Assembly (NCBI RefSeq): GCF_000426225.1
Contig: NZ_AUEY01000029.1
Coordinates: 1 to 43,951, forward strand
DNA from: Desulforegula conservatrix Mb1Pa
GTDB taxonomy: Bacteria > Desulfobacterota > Desulfobacteria > Desulfobacterales > Desulforegulaceae
Length of the DNA: 43,951 nucleotides
Direction: 5' to 3'
Made by a program: the position numbers and the translations under genes. The notes below the pieces were generated by a model. That model did no database searches. It saw only the letters and a list, made by a program, of their open reading frames with translations, and was not told where the DNA came from. Shown piece after piece: positions 17,430-26,700 of the stretch. Position 1 is the stretch's first letter; each line of letters opens with the position of its first letter.

Positions 17430-17452
17430 ATTGATTAGTAACCATTATCAAT
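17430..17452. promoter_or_regulatory. Inverted repeat just upstream of hypA
   Basis: ATTGAT (17430-17435) and ATCAAT (17447-17452) are complementary arms 11 bp apart, 15 bases before the GTG start of hypA. The spacing is too wide for an FNR box. It may be an operator or a weak leader hairpin. The rest of the 17140-17467 gap between the divergent genes shows no other element I can support. Confidence 0.3.
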
Positions 17453-17467
17453 TTGGGCAACTTCAGA

Positions 17468-17818
17468 GTGCATGAACTTCCAATAACAAAAAGCATACTT
17501 GATGTGGTTGTAAAACACGCGGCCCTGAACAGGGTTGAAAAAGTGGTATCCATCACTCTGAATATCGGCGTTCTTTCTGATCTTGAGCCTGAATTCATCC
17601 AGAAATATTTTGACTGGATAAGCAAGGGAACTGTTGCTGACGGGGCAATACTTAAAATGAACAAATCACCGCTGATTCTTCTGTGCAGTGCTTGTTCATG
17701 GTCTTATGAACAGGACATATCTTCCGGCTCTTTCACCTGCCCTGAATGCGGGGCAAGCGAGGGATTCAGGATAGTATCTGGCAAAGGCTATTATATACAG
17801 GACATGGAGGTTATGTGA
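17468..17818 (+). CDS. hypA: Hydrogenase nickel-insertion accessory protein HypA
   Basis: HypA delivers nickel during [NiFe]-hydrogenase (and sometimes urease) maturation and needs an N-terminal Met-His-Glu, whose His2 binds Ni. The only start giving this is the GTG at 17468, which reads (M)HELPITKSIL; a TTG at 17453 would bury the motif. This gives 116 residues, the normal length. The zinc site is present: Cys73/Cys76 (CSAC) and Cys91/Cys94 (CPEC). The ribosome-binding site is weak. The stop codon overlaps the hypB start (TGATG), showing translational coupling. Confidence 0.9.
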   Translation: MHELPITKSILDVVVKHAALNRVEKVVSITLNIGVLSDLEPEFIQKYFDWISKGTVADGAILKMNKSPLILLCSACSWSYEQDISSGSFTCPECGASEGFRIVSGKGYYIQDMEVM

Positions 17819-18489
17819 TGGATGAGGTTCGTCTTATCGAAGTTAAGGAAGATATTCTTGCAGACAATGACATCAAGGCTGGAGAATTACGTGAGTCACT
17901 AAAGAAAAGCGGGACCTTTCTTATGAACCTCATGTCTTCCCCTGGTTCCGGCAAAACCAGCCTGATTCTGAGAACAGGCGAAAAGCTCAAAAAGAGCCTC
18001 CGGATCGGGGTTATAGAAGCCGATATCGATTCAAAGGTCGACGCTGAAAAAGTCGCTGCTTCAGGAATAAAGGCTGTTCAGCTTAAAACCGGAGGTTTTT
18101 GCCATCTTGACGCGTCAATGGTTGAAACAGGTCTTGATGCCATAGGAGTTGAGGACCTGGATCTGATCATAATTGAAAATGTCGGTAATCTTGTCTGCCC
18201 TGCCGAATTTGACACAGGCGCTGCTAAAAATGTCATGATCCTGAGCGTCCCCGAAGGCGATGACAAACCACTGAAATATCCCCTAATGTTTTCAGTATGC
18301 CATGTTCTTCTTGTAAACAAGACTGACTACATGGAACTGAGCGATTTCAGCATGGATGCCATGGAACAGAGAGTGCGCAGATTAAACCCGAACATAAAAA
18401 TATTCCCTATTTCCTGCAAGACAGGCGAAGGGATTTCCGAATGGACAGAATGGCTTGAAAATGAGGTGAAAAATTTTCAGGGCTTATAG
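17818..18489 (+). CDS. hypB: Hydrogenase nickel-insertion GTPase HypB
   Basis: The start at 17818 is supported by GGAGG at 17806-17810 and overlaps the hypA stop by one base. The 223-residue product has a P-loop SSPGSGKTSL (40-49), the switch IEADIDSKVDAEKV, the metal-binding TGGFCHLDASM (Cys95, His96), IENVGNLVCPAEFD and NKTDY. It lacks the N-terminal His-rich nickel store and CxxCGC site of some HypBs, so it relies on the G-domain site. No hydrogenase structural genes or hypCDEF are within the window. Confidence 0.93.
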   Translation: MDEVRLIEVKEDILADNDIKAGELRESLKKSGTFLMNLMSSPGSGKTSLILRTGEKLKKSLRIGVIEADIDSKVDAEKVAASGIKAVQLKTGGFCHLDASMVETGLDAIGVEDLDLIIIENVGNLVCPAEFDTGAAKNVMILSVPEGDDKPLKYPLMFSVCHVLLVNKTDYMELSDFSMDAMEQRVRRLNPNIKIFPISCKTGEGISEWTEWLENEVKNFQGL

Positions 18490-18493
18490 TTTA

Positions 18494-18612
18494 CCAAGAG
18501 GCCAATTCGTCGGATTAGGACGTCCTTTGTCCGTAATCCGACATTAATCCGAATGCCTCCTTAGGGTCGCTTTTTTGGAAAAAACTCCGCAAAAAACTTT
18601 ATGGTTTTTTGA
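18494..18612 (+). repeat. Family B-like fragment
   Basis: CGTCGGATTAGGACGTCC...GTAATCCGACATTAATCCG, a truncated GCCTCCTTAGGG, then GGTCGCTTTTTTGGAAAAA and CTCCGCAAAAAACTTTATGG follow the order of the B core. Clear termini are missing. It starts within a few bases of the hypB stop and, with repeat A4, fills the whole gap to 18841. Confidence 0.6.
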
Positions 18613-18663
18613 TTTTAGAAGTCTTTTTTTGATCATTAATGAAAGATGTTCAGCGTCTAAATG

Positions 18664-18800
18664 CTGATGGAGTCGCAAAAAGTCTAAAAATGGCTTTAGC
18701 GTCATGCCGGACTTGATCCGGCATCTTTGTAATTTCAGCCACTTCTGGATTTCGGCCTGCGCCGGAATGACGGTAATCGGACTTTTTGCGGCCTTGTCAA
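18664..18800 (+). repeat. Family A repeat, copy A4
   Basis: CTGATGGAGTCGCAAAAAGT at the left and ACTTTTTGCGGCCTTGTCAA at the right (18781-18800) form the terminal inverted repeats. Both internal palindromes (ATGCCGGACTTGATCCGGCAT and TTCGGCCTGCGCCGGAA) are present. It ends 40 bases upstream of the following gene and may contain part of that gene's leader. Confidence 0.75.
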
Positions 18801-18840
18801 ATGATGAATAGTTAATTTTTTCATATCAAAAGGTTTTTTT

Positions 18841-19956
18841 ATGACTGATACATTATACCGCAAGCTTCAGGAGCACCTGGACAGACTTCCTATAGGATTC
18901 CCTGCAACGCCAAGCGGAGCAGATATTGATGTTCTCAGGATCATGTATGAACCATATGAAGCTGAAATAGCGCTCAACCTTACACCAGAGCCGGTTACGG
19001 CAGAAATTCTGGCCGGAAAAATGTATACGGCCAAGGATGAGCTTTTTGAGAGCCTCGAGAACATGGCAAAACGAGGACTACTTATGCGTATCAGGATCGA
19101 AGGCGTTCCCCGGTATGCACTTGTTCCTTACATAGTCGGCTCATATGAATTTCAGCTTAACAGGATCACAAGAGATTATAACAGAGCACATAACAGACTC
19201 ATGGCCGAATCAATGGGAATGGAGGTTTTTTCAGGAAAGACCTCCCAGTTCAGAATTCTGCCTGTTGAAAGAAGTCTTGAAGGGAATCAGGCTGTTCTTC
19301 CGCATGAAACAATTCGTGAATATATTAAAAATGCAAAAAAAATTGCGGCAGTGGATTGTTTGTGCAGATTAAAAGCCGAAAAAATGGGCAAAGGATGCGG
19401 CCATCCCCTGAGAGTCTGCCTCAGCCTCAACGAATTTGCTGACTATTATCTTGAAGCAGATATGCCAGCAGAAGAAATATCTTCCGAAAAAGCACTTCAG
19501 ATTTTAGACGAATGTGAAAAGCTCGGACTTGTGGCGCACACTCAAAATGCCGGCGACGACATATATTATATTTGTAACTGCTGCAAGTGCGGATGCGGAA
19601 TCATGGGAGCCGTAAACATGTTCGGTCTTCACAGCCAGATTTCAAGTTCAACTTACGTGGCAAAAACGGATAAAAGACTCTGCACTGGCTGCCAGACATG
19701 CCTTGACAGATGCATATTCAGCGCAAGATCAATTGAAAACGGCGTGGCAAAAGTGAAAAAATCAAAATGCCTTGGCTGCGGGCTCTGCAAAACAACCTGT
19801 CCTTCGGGTGCCATTACAATGGAAAAAAGAGAAGAAAGCCGCCTTCCTGATGTTCCGGCTGATGTCCAGGAAATGTATGACAGAATTCAGATAGATAAAG
19901 GCAAACCCGTAAGAATACTATCCCTTAAAACCATCAAGGAAGGCTTAAAAAGCTGA
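18841..19956 (+). CDS. Winged-helix plus 2x[4Fe-4S] ferredoxin-domain protein
   Basis: The 371-residue protein has an N-terminal region (about 30-110) that reads like a winged-helix domain (PVTAEILAGKMYTAKDELFE, then GLLMRIRIEGVPRYALVP). A middle segment is Cys-rich: DCLCRLK, a GCGHPLRVC stretch and CNCCKCGCG. The C-terminal bacterial ferredoxin domain carries CTGCQTCLDRC and CLGCGLCKTTCP, two complete 4Fe-4S motifs. It resembles a widespread but unnamed group of anaerobe Fe-S proteins. It may be a redox carrier or a redox-linked regulator. It has its own leader after repeats and is not clearly co-transcribed with hypAB. I cannot give a precise function. Confidence 0.75.
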   Translation: MTDTLYRKLQEHLDRLPIGFPATPSGADIDVLRIMYEPYEAEIALNLTPEPVTAEILAGKMYTAKDELFESLENMAKRGLLMRIRIEGVPRYALVPYIVGSYEFQLNRITRDYNRAHNRLMAESMGMEVFSGKTSQFRILPVERSLEGNQAVLPHETIREYIKNAKKIAAVDCLCRLKAEKMGKGCGHPLRVCLSLNEFADYYLEADMPAEEISSEKALQILDECEKLGLVAHTQNAGDDIYYICNCCKCGCGIMGAVNMFGLHSQISSSTYVAKTDKRLCTGCQTCLDRCIFSARSIENGVAKVKKSKCLGCGLCKTTCPSGAITMEKREESRLPDVPADVQEMYDRIQIDKGKPVRILSLKTIKEGLKS

Positions 19957-19975
19957 ATCTGGAACAGATCAATTC

Positions 19976-20136
19976 TTGATGGTCTCGCAAAAAGTCAAAA
20001 AATGGCTTTAACGTCATGCCGGACTTGATCCGGCATCCATTATTTTCAAATACTGCTGGATTCCGGCTCCCGGTTTTCACAGGGTCAAGCCCCGCCGGAA
20101 TGACGGAAATCCTTTTTTTTTGCGAGTCCAGTCCAA
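19976..20136 (+). repeat. Family A repeat, copy A5 with internal expansion
   Basis: TTGATGGTCTCGCAAAAAGT at the left and TTTTTGCGAGTCCAGTCCAA at the right bound this copy. The palindrome ATGCCGGACTTGATCCGGCAT is intact. The second palindrome is split by about 25 extra bases (CCCGGTTTTCACAGGGTCAA). It begins about 20 bases after the previous stop and ends 10 bases before the arsR promoter. Confidence 0.7.
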
Positions 20137-20145
20137 TTAAGCTTA

Positions 20146-20192
20146 TTGACATTTGGCAGAATAATATCTAACATATGAACAAATGATCATAT
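20146..20192 (+). promoter_or_regulatory. Metal-responsive promoter and ArsR/SmtB-type operator
   Basis: TTGACA (20146-20151) and TAACAT (20169-20174) are 17 bp apart. The dyad ATATGAACAAATGATCATAT (20173-20192) overlaps the end of the -10 box; its halves match at 8 of 10 positions. The ATATGAACA half-site is the typical target of SmtB/CadC-type repressors. The arrangement implies autoregulation of the repressor and the ATPase. AAAGGA at 20195-20200 is the ribosome-binding site of the first gene. Confidence 0.65.
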
Positions 20193-20205
20193 ATAAAGGA
20201 ATCTT

Positions 20206-20577
20206 ATGAAACAGATCAGGTGTGAAACAGATATTTGCGAGCAACTATGCGAACATCCCAATAATATTTGTCTTGCAAAAGCTGAAATGCTGTCCGAGGA
20301 AGAGCTCCAGCGCATAGCAGAAATATTTAAAATACTCGGGGACGCCACACGCATTAAAATATTACATGCTCTTTCAAGACAGGAATTATGTGTCTGCGAT
20401 ATTTCTGCGGTTATTGGCATGGCGCAGTCAGCAGTATCCCATCAATTACGTCTTTTGCGAAGTTTACGTCTGGTCAAATATCGCAAGGAAGGCAAGATGG
20501 CGTGGTATTCTCTTGATGACAGTCATATTTTTTTGCTCCTGACCCAGGGTATTGAACATATTAAAAACAAACATTAG
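20206..20577 (+). CDS. ArsR/SmtB-family metal-sensing repressor, CadC-like
   Basis: The 123-residue product has the winged-helix core ILGDATRIKILHALSRQELCVCD and a DNA-recognition helix around MAQSAVSHQLRLLRSLRLV. The ELCVCD segment (Cys62, Cys64) together with N-terminal cysteines (Cys6, Cys11, Cys15) reproduces the alpha-3N/thiolate metal site of CadC, which senses Cd, Pb or Zn. It is directly followed by the P1B-ATPase gene with no gap and preceded by a matching operator. The expected role is derepression of efflux on metal binding. Confidence 0.9.
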   Translation: MKQIRCETDICEQLCEHPNNICLAKAEMLSEEELQRIAEIFKILGDATRIKILHALSRQELCVCDISAVIGMAQSAVSHQLRLLRSLRLVKYRKEGKMAWYSLDDSHIFLLLTQGIEHIKNKH

Positions 20578-20580
20578 GTG

Positions 20581-23091
20581 ATGGCTGTGAATATAAAGAC
20601 TATAAAAAAGCAGGGTTGCCATGACAAACGCAATGCCTGTTCAACAGAAAATGAAGACAGACCCTCCTCATCAAACTGCGGAGCAGCAGGAGCATGCTGC
20701 TGCCAGGATCATGAAACCATGTCTGGCAGAGACAACAATACCTTTAGCGCATTTTATTTAGAGGGTCTGGACTGCGCCGATTGTGCTGCCAGCCTGGAAA
20801 ATGCCATTAACAGGATAAAAGGCGTAAGCGCAAAAATAAATTTTTCATCAGCAAAACTGAAGGCAACCTATGACAAATCAATAACAGGGCCTAAAGAAAT
20901 AATAAAAGTAATAGCCGGATTTGGATATAAGGCGACACTTGAAAAAAAAACCGACGAAGAGCCAGTTTTTCTAAGAACTGTTTTCCGCCTCTCTGGTCTG
21001 GACTGCGCTGACTGTGCAGCCAAGCTGGAAAAAAGGATAAGCGCCATGCCTGGAGTGGTTGCAGCGACGGTTAACTTCGGCGCAGGCAAGATGACGGTAG
21101 AGCATTCCATTAACGATTCAGACATCAGGCAGGAAATTAAGCATGCTGGTTATGACGCTGAGCAGGAAAAAACCGACGGATTGCCTGATAATAATCACAG
21201 ATGGTGGATAAATGCAAAAACCCAGGCAACCATTGTTTCTGGTATTTTGCTGGCAATCGCCGTCATTTTGAATTGGGCCGGGGTAAATGGCCATATTACG
21301 ATATCCTTATACATCCTGACCGCAATCATAGGCGGATACCACGCGGCAAAGAACGGTTTTTACGGACTAAAATTTTTGTCGCTCGATATGAACGTCCTTA
21401 TGACCATAGCTATTATTGGCGCAATGGCCATAGGCGAGTGGAGCGAGGGGGCAGTAGTAGCATTCCTCTTTTCTTTAGGCAATGCCTTGCAGACATACAC
21501 AATGGACAAAACCCGTCACTCCATCCGGTTGCTGATGGAACTTGCACCTCCTGATGCTCTTGTACGGAAATACGGAACCGAACGACGCATGCCAGTTAAA
21601 GACATAGCAAAAGGAGATATAATAATTGTCAAGCCAGGAGAGCGAATCGCCATGGATGGACTTGTTCATTCAGGATCATCATCAGTAAACCAGTCCACGA
21701 TTACAGGAGAATCTATTCCTGTGGAAAAGACAGAGGGCGATATAGTTTACGCAGGGACTGTAAATGAAAACGGATCTCTTGAAATTGAAGTAACCAGAAT
21801 TGCATCAGATTCTACCCTGACAAAAATAATGCATCTTGTTGAGGAAGCCCAGGCTCAAAGAGCTCCTTCCCAGCAGTTTGTTGATAAATTTGCAAAATAT
21901 TACACCCCGGCAGTTATTCTGGCTGCCGCCGGAGTCATGATTCTGCCCTGGCTTTTTTTTAAACAGCCATTTGATCCCTGGTTTTATAAGGGATTGGTGC
22001 TGCTTGTAATCTCCTGTCCATGCGCCCTGGTTATTTCAACACCTGTATCCATTGTTTCCGCCATAGGAAATGCCTCACGGCAGGGAGTTCTAATAAAGGG
22101 CGGTGCTTATCTGGAGCAAATGGGCGCAATACGAGCCATGGCGTTTGATAAAACAGGCACTTTAACCAAGGGACGCCCAAAGGTTACAGATGTAGTAATG
22201 TTGAATAACTATTCAGATACAGATTTTTTGAGTCTTGCAGCCTCCATTGAAAAATTTTCAGAACACCCTTTGGCCCAGGCAATCTTGAAAAAAGCTGAGG
22301 GTCTTGAACTTAGACAAATGACTAATTTTAAATCCCTTACAGGCAGAGGTGCTCAAGCTGATATAGACGGCCAAACTATATTTATAGGCAATACCAGGCT
22401 GTTTGAAGAAATAGGCCATGATCTGGCCCGATATGAAGCAACCTTGGCCAATTTTGAGCTTCAAGGCAAAACAGTTATGTTGGTGGGAACCAAGGATACG
22501 GTTTTTGGAATGATAGCAGCGGCTGATATCATGCGCGATAACAGCATCGAGGCAGTCAGAGCCCTTCGCACGGCAGGCATGAAACACATTTCCATGCTGA
22601 CGGGTGATAACCCTCGTGTCGCCGGCGTAATTGCAGAAAAATTAGGTCTTGAAAAATTTTACAGTTCCCTGCTTCCGGAGGATAAGGTTGCGGCTGTAAA
22701 AAAAATAGCAGCGGAATATGGCAATGTCGCAATGGTGGGTGACGGAGTAAACGATGCGCCTGCGCTGGCATCTGCCACAGTAGGAATTGCCATGGGCATG
22801 ACCGGATCAGATATGGCGCTGGAAACGGCAGATATCGCATTAATGGCTGATGACCTGCATAAATTGTCCTATGTGGTCAGATTAAGCCGCAAGACCGTTG
22901 CAGTCATAAAGCAGAATATCGGTTTTTCTGTTCTGGTTAAGTTTTTATTCATTGTACTAACCTTTCTCGGTACTGCAAACCTATGGCTGGCAGTGGCCGC
23001 TGATGCAGGTGCGTCCATCCTTGTGACATTAAACGGAATGAGATTGATGAAAAACCTAAGGCAGAGATCTCCCATCGGAAATAAGACATAG
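20581..23091 (+). CDS. cadA: Cd/Zn/Pb-exporting P1B-type ATPase (CadA-like)
   Basis: Translation can start at GTG 20578 or the adjacent ATG 20581; residue numbers below count from 20578 (837 codons). A Cys-rich leader (residues 14-43, with GACCCQDHE) precedes two heavy-metal-associated domains, each with GLDCADCA (about 58-120 and 134-198). The core has the TGES loop (TITGESIPVEK), the intramembrane metal site CPC at 480-482 (SCPCALVIS), the phosphorylation motif DKTGT at 524-528, the SEHPLA His-Pro motif and the hinge GDGVNDAPALA. ADAGAS in the last transmembrane helix fits the Zn/Cd/Pb (P1B-2) subgroup rather than copper. It is directly downstream of the CadC-like repressor and is probably regulated by it. 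Confidence 0.93.
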   Translation: MAVNIKTIKKQGCHDKRNACSTENEDRPSSSNCGAAGACCCQDHETMSGRDNNTFSAFYLEGLDCADCAASLENAINRIKGVSAKINFSSAKLKATYDKSITGPKEIIKVIAGFGYKATLEKKTDEEPVFLRTVFRLSGLDCADCAAKLEKRISAMPGVVAATVNFGAGKMTVEHSINDSDIRQEIKHAGYDAEQEKTDGLPDNNHRWWINAKTQATIVSGILLAIAVILNWAGVNGHITISLYILTAIIGGYHAAKNGFYGLKFLSLDMNVLMTIAIIGAMAIGEWSEGAVVAFLFSLGNALQTYTMDKTRHSIRLLMELAPPDALVRKYGTERRMPVKDIAKGDIIIVKPGERIAMDGLVHSGSSSVNQSTITGESIPVEKTEGDIVYAGTVNENGSLEIEVTRIASDSTLTKIMHLVEEAQAQRAPSQQFVDKFAKYYTPAVILAAAGVMILPWLFFKQPFDPWFYKGLVLLVISCPCALVISTPVSIVSAIGNASRQGVLIKGGAYLEQMGAIRAMAFDKTGTLTKGRPKVTDVVMLNNYSDTDFLSLAASIEKFSEHPLAQAILKKAEGLELRQMTNFKSLTGRGAQADIDGQTIFIGNTRLFEEIGHDLARYEATLANFELQGKTVMLVGTKDTVFGMIAAADIMRDNSIEAVRALRTAGMKHISMLTGDNPRVAGVIAEKLGLEKFYSSLLPEDKVAAVKKIAAEYGNVAMVGDGVNDAPALASATVGIAMGMTGSDMALETADIALMADDLHKLSYVVRLSRKTVAVIKQNIGFSVLVKFLFIVLTFLGTANLWLAVAADAGASILVTLNGMRLMKNLRQRSPIGNKT

Positions 23092-23138
23092 CCATACCAA
23101 GTTTTTGAAGGGTTTGGGGAGCTTTTTACAAGGCTCTG

Positions 23139-23206
23139 TTCCCGTCAAATGTGGAATATTTTATCACCCCAATAAATATACTTTTAATAAAAAAGCTGCC
23201 TTGTAT
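23139..23206 (+). repeat. Two-copy repeat D, copy 1
   Basis: TTCCCGTCAAATGTGGAATA followed by TTTTATCACCCCAATAAA and TTTTAATAAAAAAG recurs with few changes at 34509-34574. Both copies lie just 5' of an A or B element. Together with the B-like segment at 23208-23422, repeat A6 and the hairpin at 23594-23641, this accounts for the 23092-23747 gap, which holds no supported gene. Confidence 0.55.
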
Positions 23207-23207
23207 G

Positions 23208-23422
23208 GTTAAATTGCCGTTTAAAAAGGCAAATTCGTAGGTCTGATTAGAGCGTTCTGTGATCGTAATCCGACATTGATCCGAATGCCTCCGGCGAGGC
23301 TTTATAACCCAATCGACCAAAGTCAGACGAAGCGTATTCGTTCGGCTGTTTTGAAGTTGATAGGGCGAGTGCCTCGAGCGGGTCGCTTTTTGGAAAAAGC
23401 TCCGAAAAAACTTTCAATTATA
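23208..23422 (+). repeat. Family B-like element carrying the 84-bp internal module
   Basis: GTATGGTTAAATTGCC, the hairpin around CTGATTAGAGCG...GTAATCCGAC and GAATGCCTCCGGCG are standard B sequence. An 84-bp module (23297-23380) is then inserted before GGTCGCTTTTTGGAAAAAGC. Nearly the same module is in B2. The left terminus is missing and the right part runs into repeat A6. Confidence 0.6.
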
Positions 23423-23430
23423 TAAATACA

Positions 23431-23565
23431 GACAAGGTCGTAAAAAGTCAGATTACAGTCATTCCGGCGCAGGCCGGAATCCAGAAGTAACTGAAAATAC
23501 AAAGATGCCAGATCAAGTCCGGCATGACACCGATGCCTTTTAAAGACTTTTTGCGAGTCCATCAA
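23431..23565 (-). repeat. Family A repeat, copy A6 (reverse orientation)
   Basis: GACAAGGTCGTAAAAAGTC at the left and GACTTTTTGCGAGTCCATCA at the right are the inverted termini. Inside, GTCATTCCGGCGCAGGCCGG and CAAGTCCGGCATGAC appear in the reverse order of A2-A5. This intact copy gives the empty-site reference used to interpret the interrupted copy A7. Confidence 0.75.
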
Positions 23566-23593
23566 ATAAAGGGCTGATATCATAAAAAACTTA

Positions 23594-23641
23594 GAGTTTT
23601 TGAGGGGTTTGGGGAACCTTTTTGTAAAAAGTTCCCCAAGA
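23594..23641. repeat. Hairpin-forming repeat C
   Basis: TTGGGGAACCTTTTTG and AAAAAGTTCCCCAA form a long stem. The preceding GTTTTTGAGGGGTTTGGGGA also occurs, slightly changed, at 23101-23121. It lies between convergent genes (cadA and the carboxylase) and may act as a transcription barrier, though it lacks a clean T-run. Confidence 0.5.
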
Positions 23642-23747
23642 AAAAAATAAAAACAATTTGTTCTACATATTTCAACATTTAACTGGAACACAGCCTTTTG
23701 AAAACCTCAACTTAAGACTGTGCCCAATATATACGGTTCATACCCGT

Positions 23748-26700
23748 CTAAAATTTTTTCCCGCAGCTCGGGCAAAATGCAAAATCATCAGATGGAACAG
23801 GATTTGAACAGTCCGGGCATGTTTTTGGAATCGGCCCAAGCTCTACGATCAGCTCGCCTTCCTTTATCGGAACCATCTTCTTGTTCACCTGATAATCAGC
23901 AAATTTAAGAACACGCTTGACAATTCCATCTGTCTTTGCGTAAACGCCCTTTTCCTGCTTCATAATTGAAAGGTTGAAAACCTCATCACCTTCCCTGACA
24001 ATATCGCCCTGTTTGACGTGCATGATCCAAAGATCACCGTTACTTGGAGCGGCGACATGGAATTTGTTATCCTTGTCGGCGTTTTCAAATGAACCAGTCC
24101 TGTCTGACTTTGGAGCCTGAACCTTGACACCATATTCAATGGCCTCGAAATCAAGAGAATAACGAACCATGCATATTCCGTCGTCTCCGGGTTCTGAAAT
24201 GGAATGTATGACTATATGATGGGGTTTTTCATCGCTGTCTGTGAAATCCATTTCCTTGCCAAGTTCAAGGCCTTCGAACCACACGTCAAGCGGAAGCCTG
24301 TTGGCCTCGCCGAACTCCTCACGAAATTTTATTGTCTTTATGGCGTCAGCAGGATGATTCAGAAACATGAGAAATTCCTCATGAGTAGGTTCGCGTTCAA
24401 GAAGTTTTGCAAGAGCTTCTTTTTCTGCGTCAATATCCACATCCACAAGGTGAGTCAGAGGAGAATCTTCTGTTCGTGATTTTATGGCATCCTGATATCC
24501 GGCGCCAAAAGCACTCTCATAAACCCAGTCAGACGGAAATCCGAGGGGAAGCTTACCAAATTTACCCACAAGAAGATTTCTGAAAGCATCATTACTGTCT
24601 CTGTAAAGTTTCAGCCTCTTTTTTCTTATATCAGGAGATGTTGGCTCTCCTGGATTTTGAACAGCTTCATCAAGAATCTCAAGAAGCTCAAGAACCCCGT
24701 TTTCACCGTCACGTTTGTAGCTTCCTGTAATGGCAAGGAAAGCGGTATTCCATGTAATCTGGGAACCAGGTGTCACGTCATGGTAACGATTGATCTTTCT
24801 GGTGCCAGCAAGAAACTTAAGCATGTAAGGCAGAAGATGGATATATCCCTGCTTGAGTGCTCCTTCCTGGGAAGATGATGTCGCGCCGCCAGGCATTCCG
24901 TGCTCAACCACATCGTAATCTATGCCACGGAAATAAGGGGAAGTATATTTGTCATAATAAGGCATGATCTGCTTTAGAACAAAATTGCAGTCCCTTATCA
25001 TGTCTTTATCAAGATAGTTCTGTTTTCCGAACTCGTCTTCTATATATGCCGCAGTTGAAAGAACTTCGCCCTGACCATACCATCTTACTGATGCGCCGAT
25101 TGCGGTATCAACAATATGCGCGCCTGCTTCAACAGCTGCGCCCACAGCAGGCACGAAAAGACCGTCTGTATAATGACGATGATAATGAACCACAAGCTCA
25201 GGGTATTTCTTGCGGATTGTTCCTACAAGCGCCCTCATGAATTTCGGAGGACAGACACCGGCCATATCCTTGAGACCAAGGATGATAATCTTTGTGCACT
25301 TGTCCTTCGGGAATCCTGTAACGCTTGAAACAAGGGTGAGAATATCCTCAAGCACGCCCATATAATGATCGACGTCAAAACCTTTTGCCCAGGAAAGCGA
25401 GATGGCAGGCTCGAATATATTTCTCTTGTTATTAAGAACAACTTCGGCAAAAGGTCTCATGTTCTCAATATGATTAAGGAAATCGAAACACCTGATTACG
25501 TCGTATTCCTCACAAATAGCCTCGCCTGTAAGTCTCATCAGATTCTTTGGCTGGGGTTTGTAACCAAGAACGTTTGTGGATCTGATAAGAATCTGTTTCA
25601 TAGTTTTAGGAGCAAACTGATTCCATTCCCTTGCTTCTTCAAAAGGATTGGTCATGTTTGCCATCATCGCGACGTGGAAATGAGCTCCTCCGCCATTTTC
25701 AAGGGAGAAGAAATTACAGTTGTCAAGATATGGCCCGATCAGCCTGTCTTCGGCGAGCCTGAAACGGTTGCCGCTGTTTGACTGGGTAATATCCCTTGTG
25801 GTCGTATCCATGAAATGAATACGCTCAGAGCTTCTGATGAATTCAAGACAAGCGTCTCTGTCATATCTTGGATAAATGCTGTCGGAACACTTCTTGGCAT
25901 TTGTAATTGCCGGAAGAACCGGATTGACAGAGCCGAGACGTTTGTCATATCTGCCGCGGTATTCTCCAAGCTGAACATAGGAGTTAAATCCTTTGGCTGA
26001 TATATCCGCAACAAGCCTTGAAAGCCTCAGGGCCTGAGGTTCCTTATCAGTGTATTCCATCAGTTCAGGAGTTTTTTCTATGAATCTTGTGTCATATTTT
26101 CCTGATCTGAACTCAGTATTTGTCATTATCTGACTGTGGAAAGGTATGGTTGTCTTGATTCCGCTGATGAAATACTCTTTAAGAGCACGCTGCATTATGC
26201 TGACAACCTTATCCCAGCTTCTTCCATAGGCAATAAGAAGCGAGGCGGCAGAGTCATAGTTAGACGGGAATTCATAACCTGCTGCAAGGCAGGAATCAAT
26301 TCTGATTCCCTGGCCGCCAGGAGATCTGTATCTTGTTATAAGTCCTGTATTTGGAGAAAAACCTTTCTGGGGATCTTCACAGTTAATTCTAACCTGCATT
26401 GCCCAGTTAAAAGGTTTTACAGTTTCTTCGCTGAACCTGAGTTTTGATCCGAATGCTATCGCAATCTGCTCTTCAACGAGATCTATTCCGTAGCGGCACT
26501 CAGTGATTCCATGTTCAACCTGAAGCCTTGTGTTGGCTTCTATAAGATAAGGCGTTCCTTCATGGTCAACAAGGAATTCGACTGTAACAAGGGAATAATA
26601 GCCAGTCGCCTTTACAAGTCTGGTTGAATATTCCTTGAGCCGGCTCCTTAGCTCTTCTGTCATGCCTGGCCACGGTGAAGGAGTGATCTCAACGAGTTTC

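Noticed and set aside
17430-17452. FNR box upstream of hypA
   Set aside because: The TTGAT/ATCAA arms are about 11 bp apart instead of 4, so it does not match the FNR/CRP-type site.
23323-23691. A 122-codon minus-strand frame downstream of cadA
   Set aside because: It is composed of the B module, repeat A6 and hairpin C, with no protein motif.
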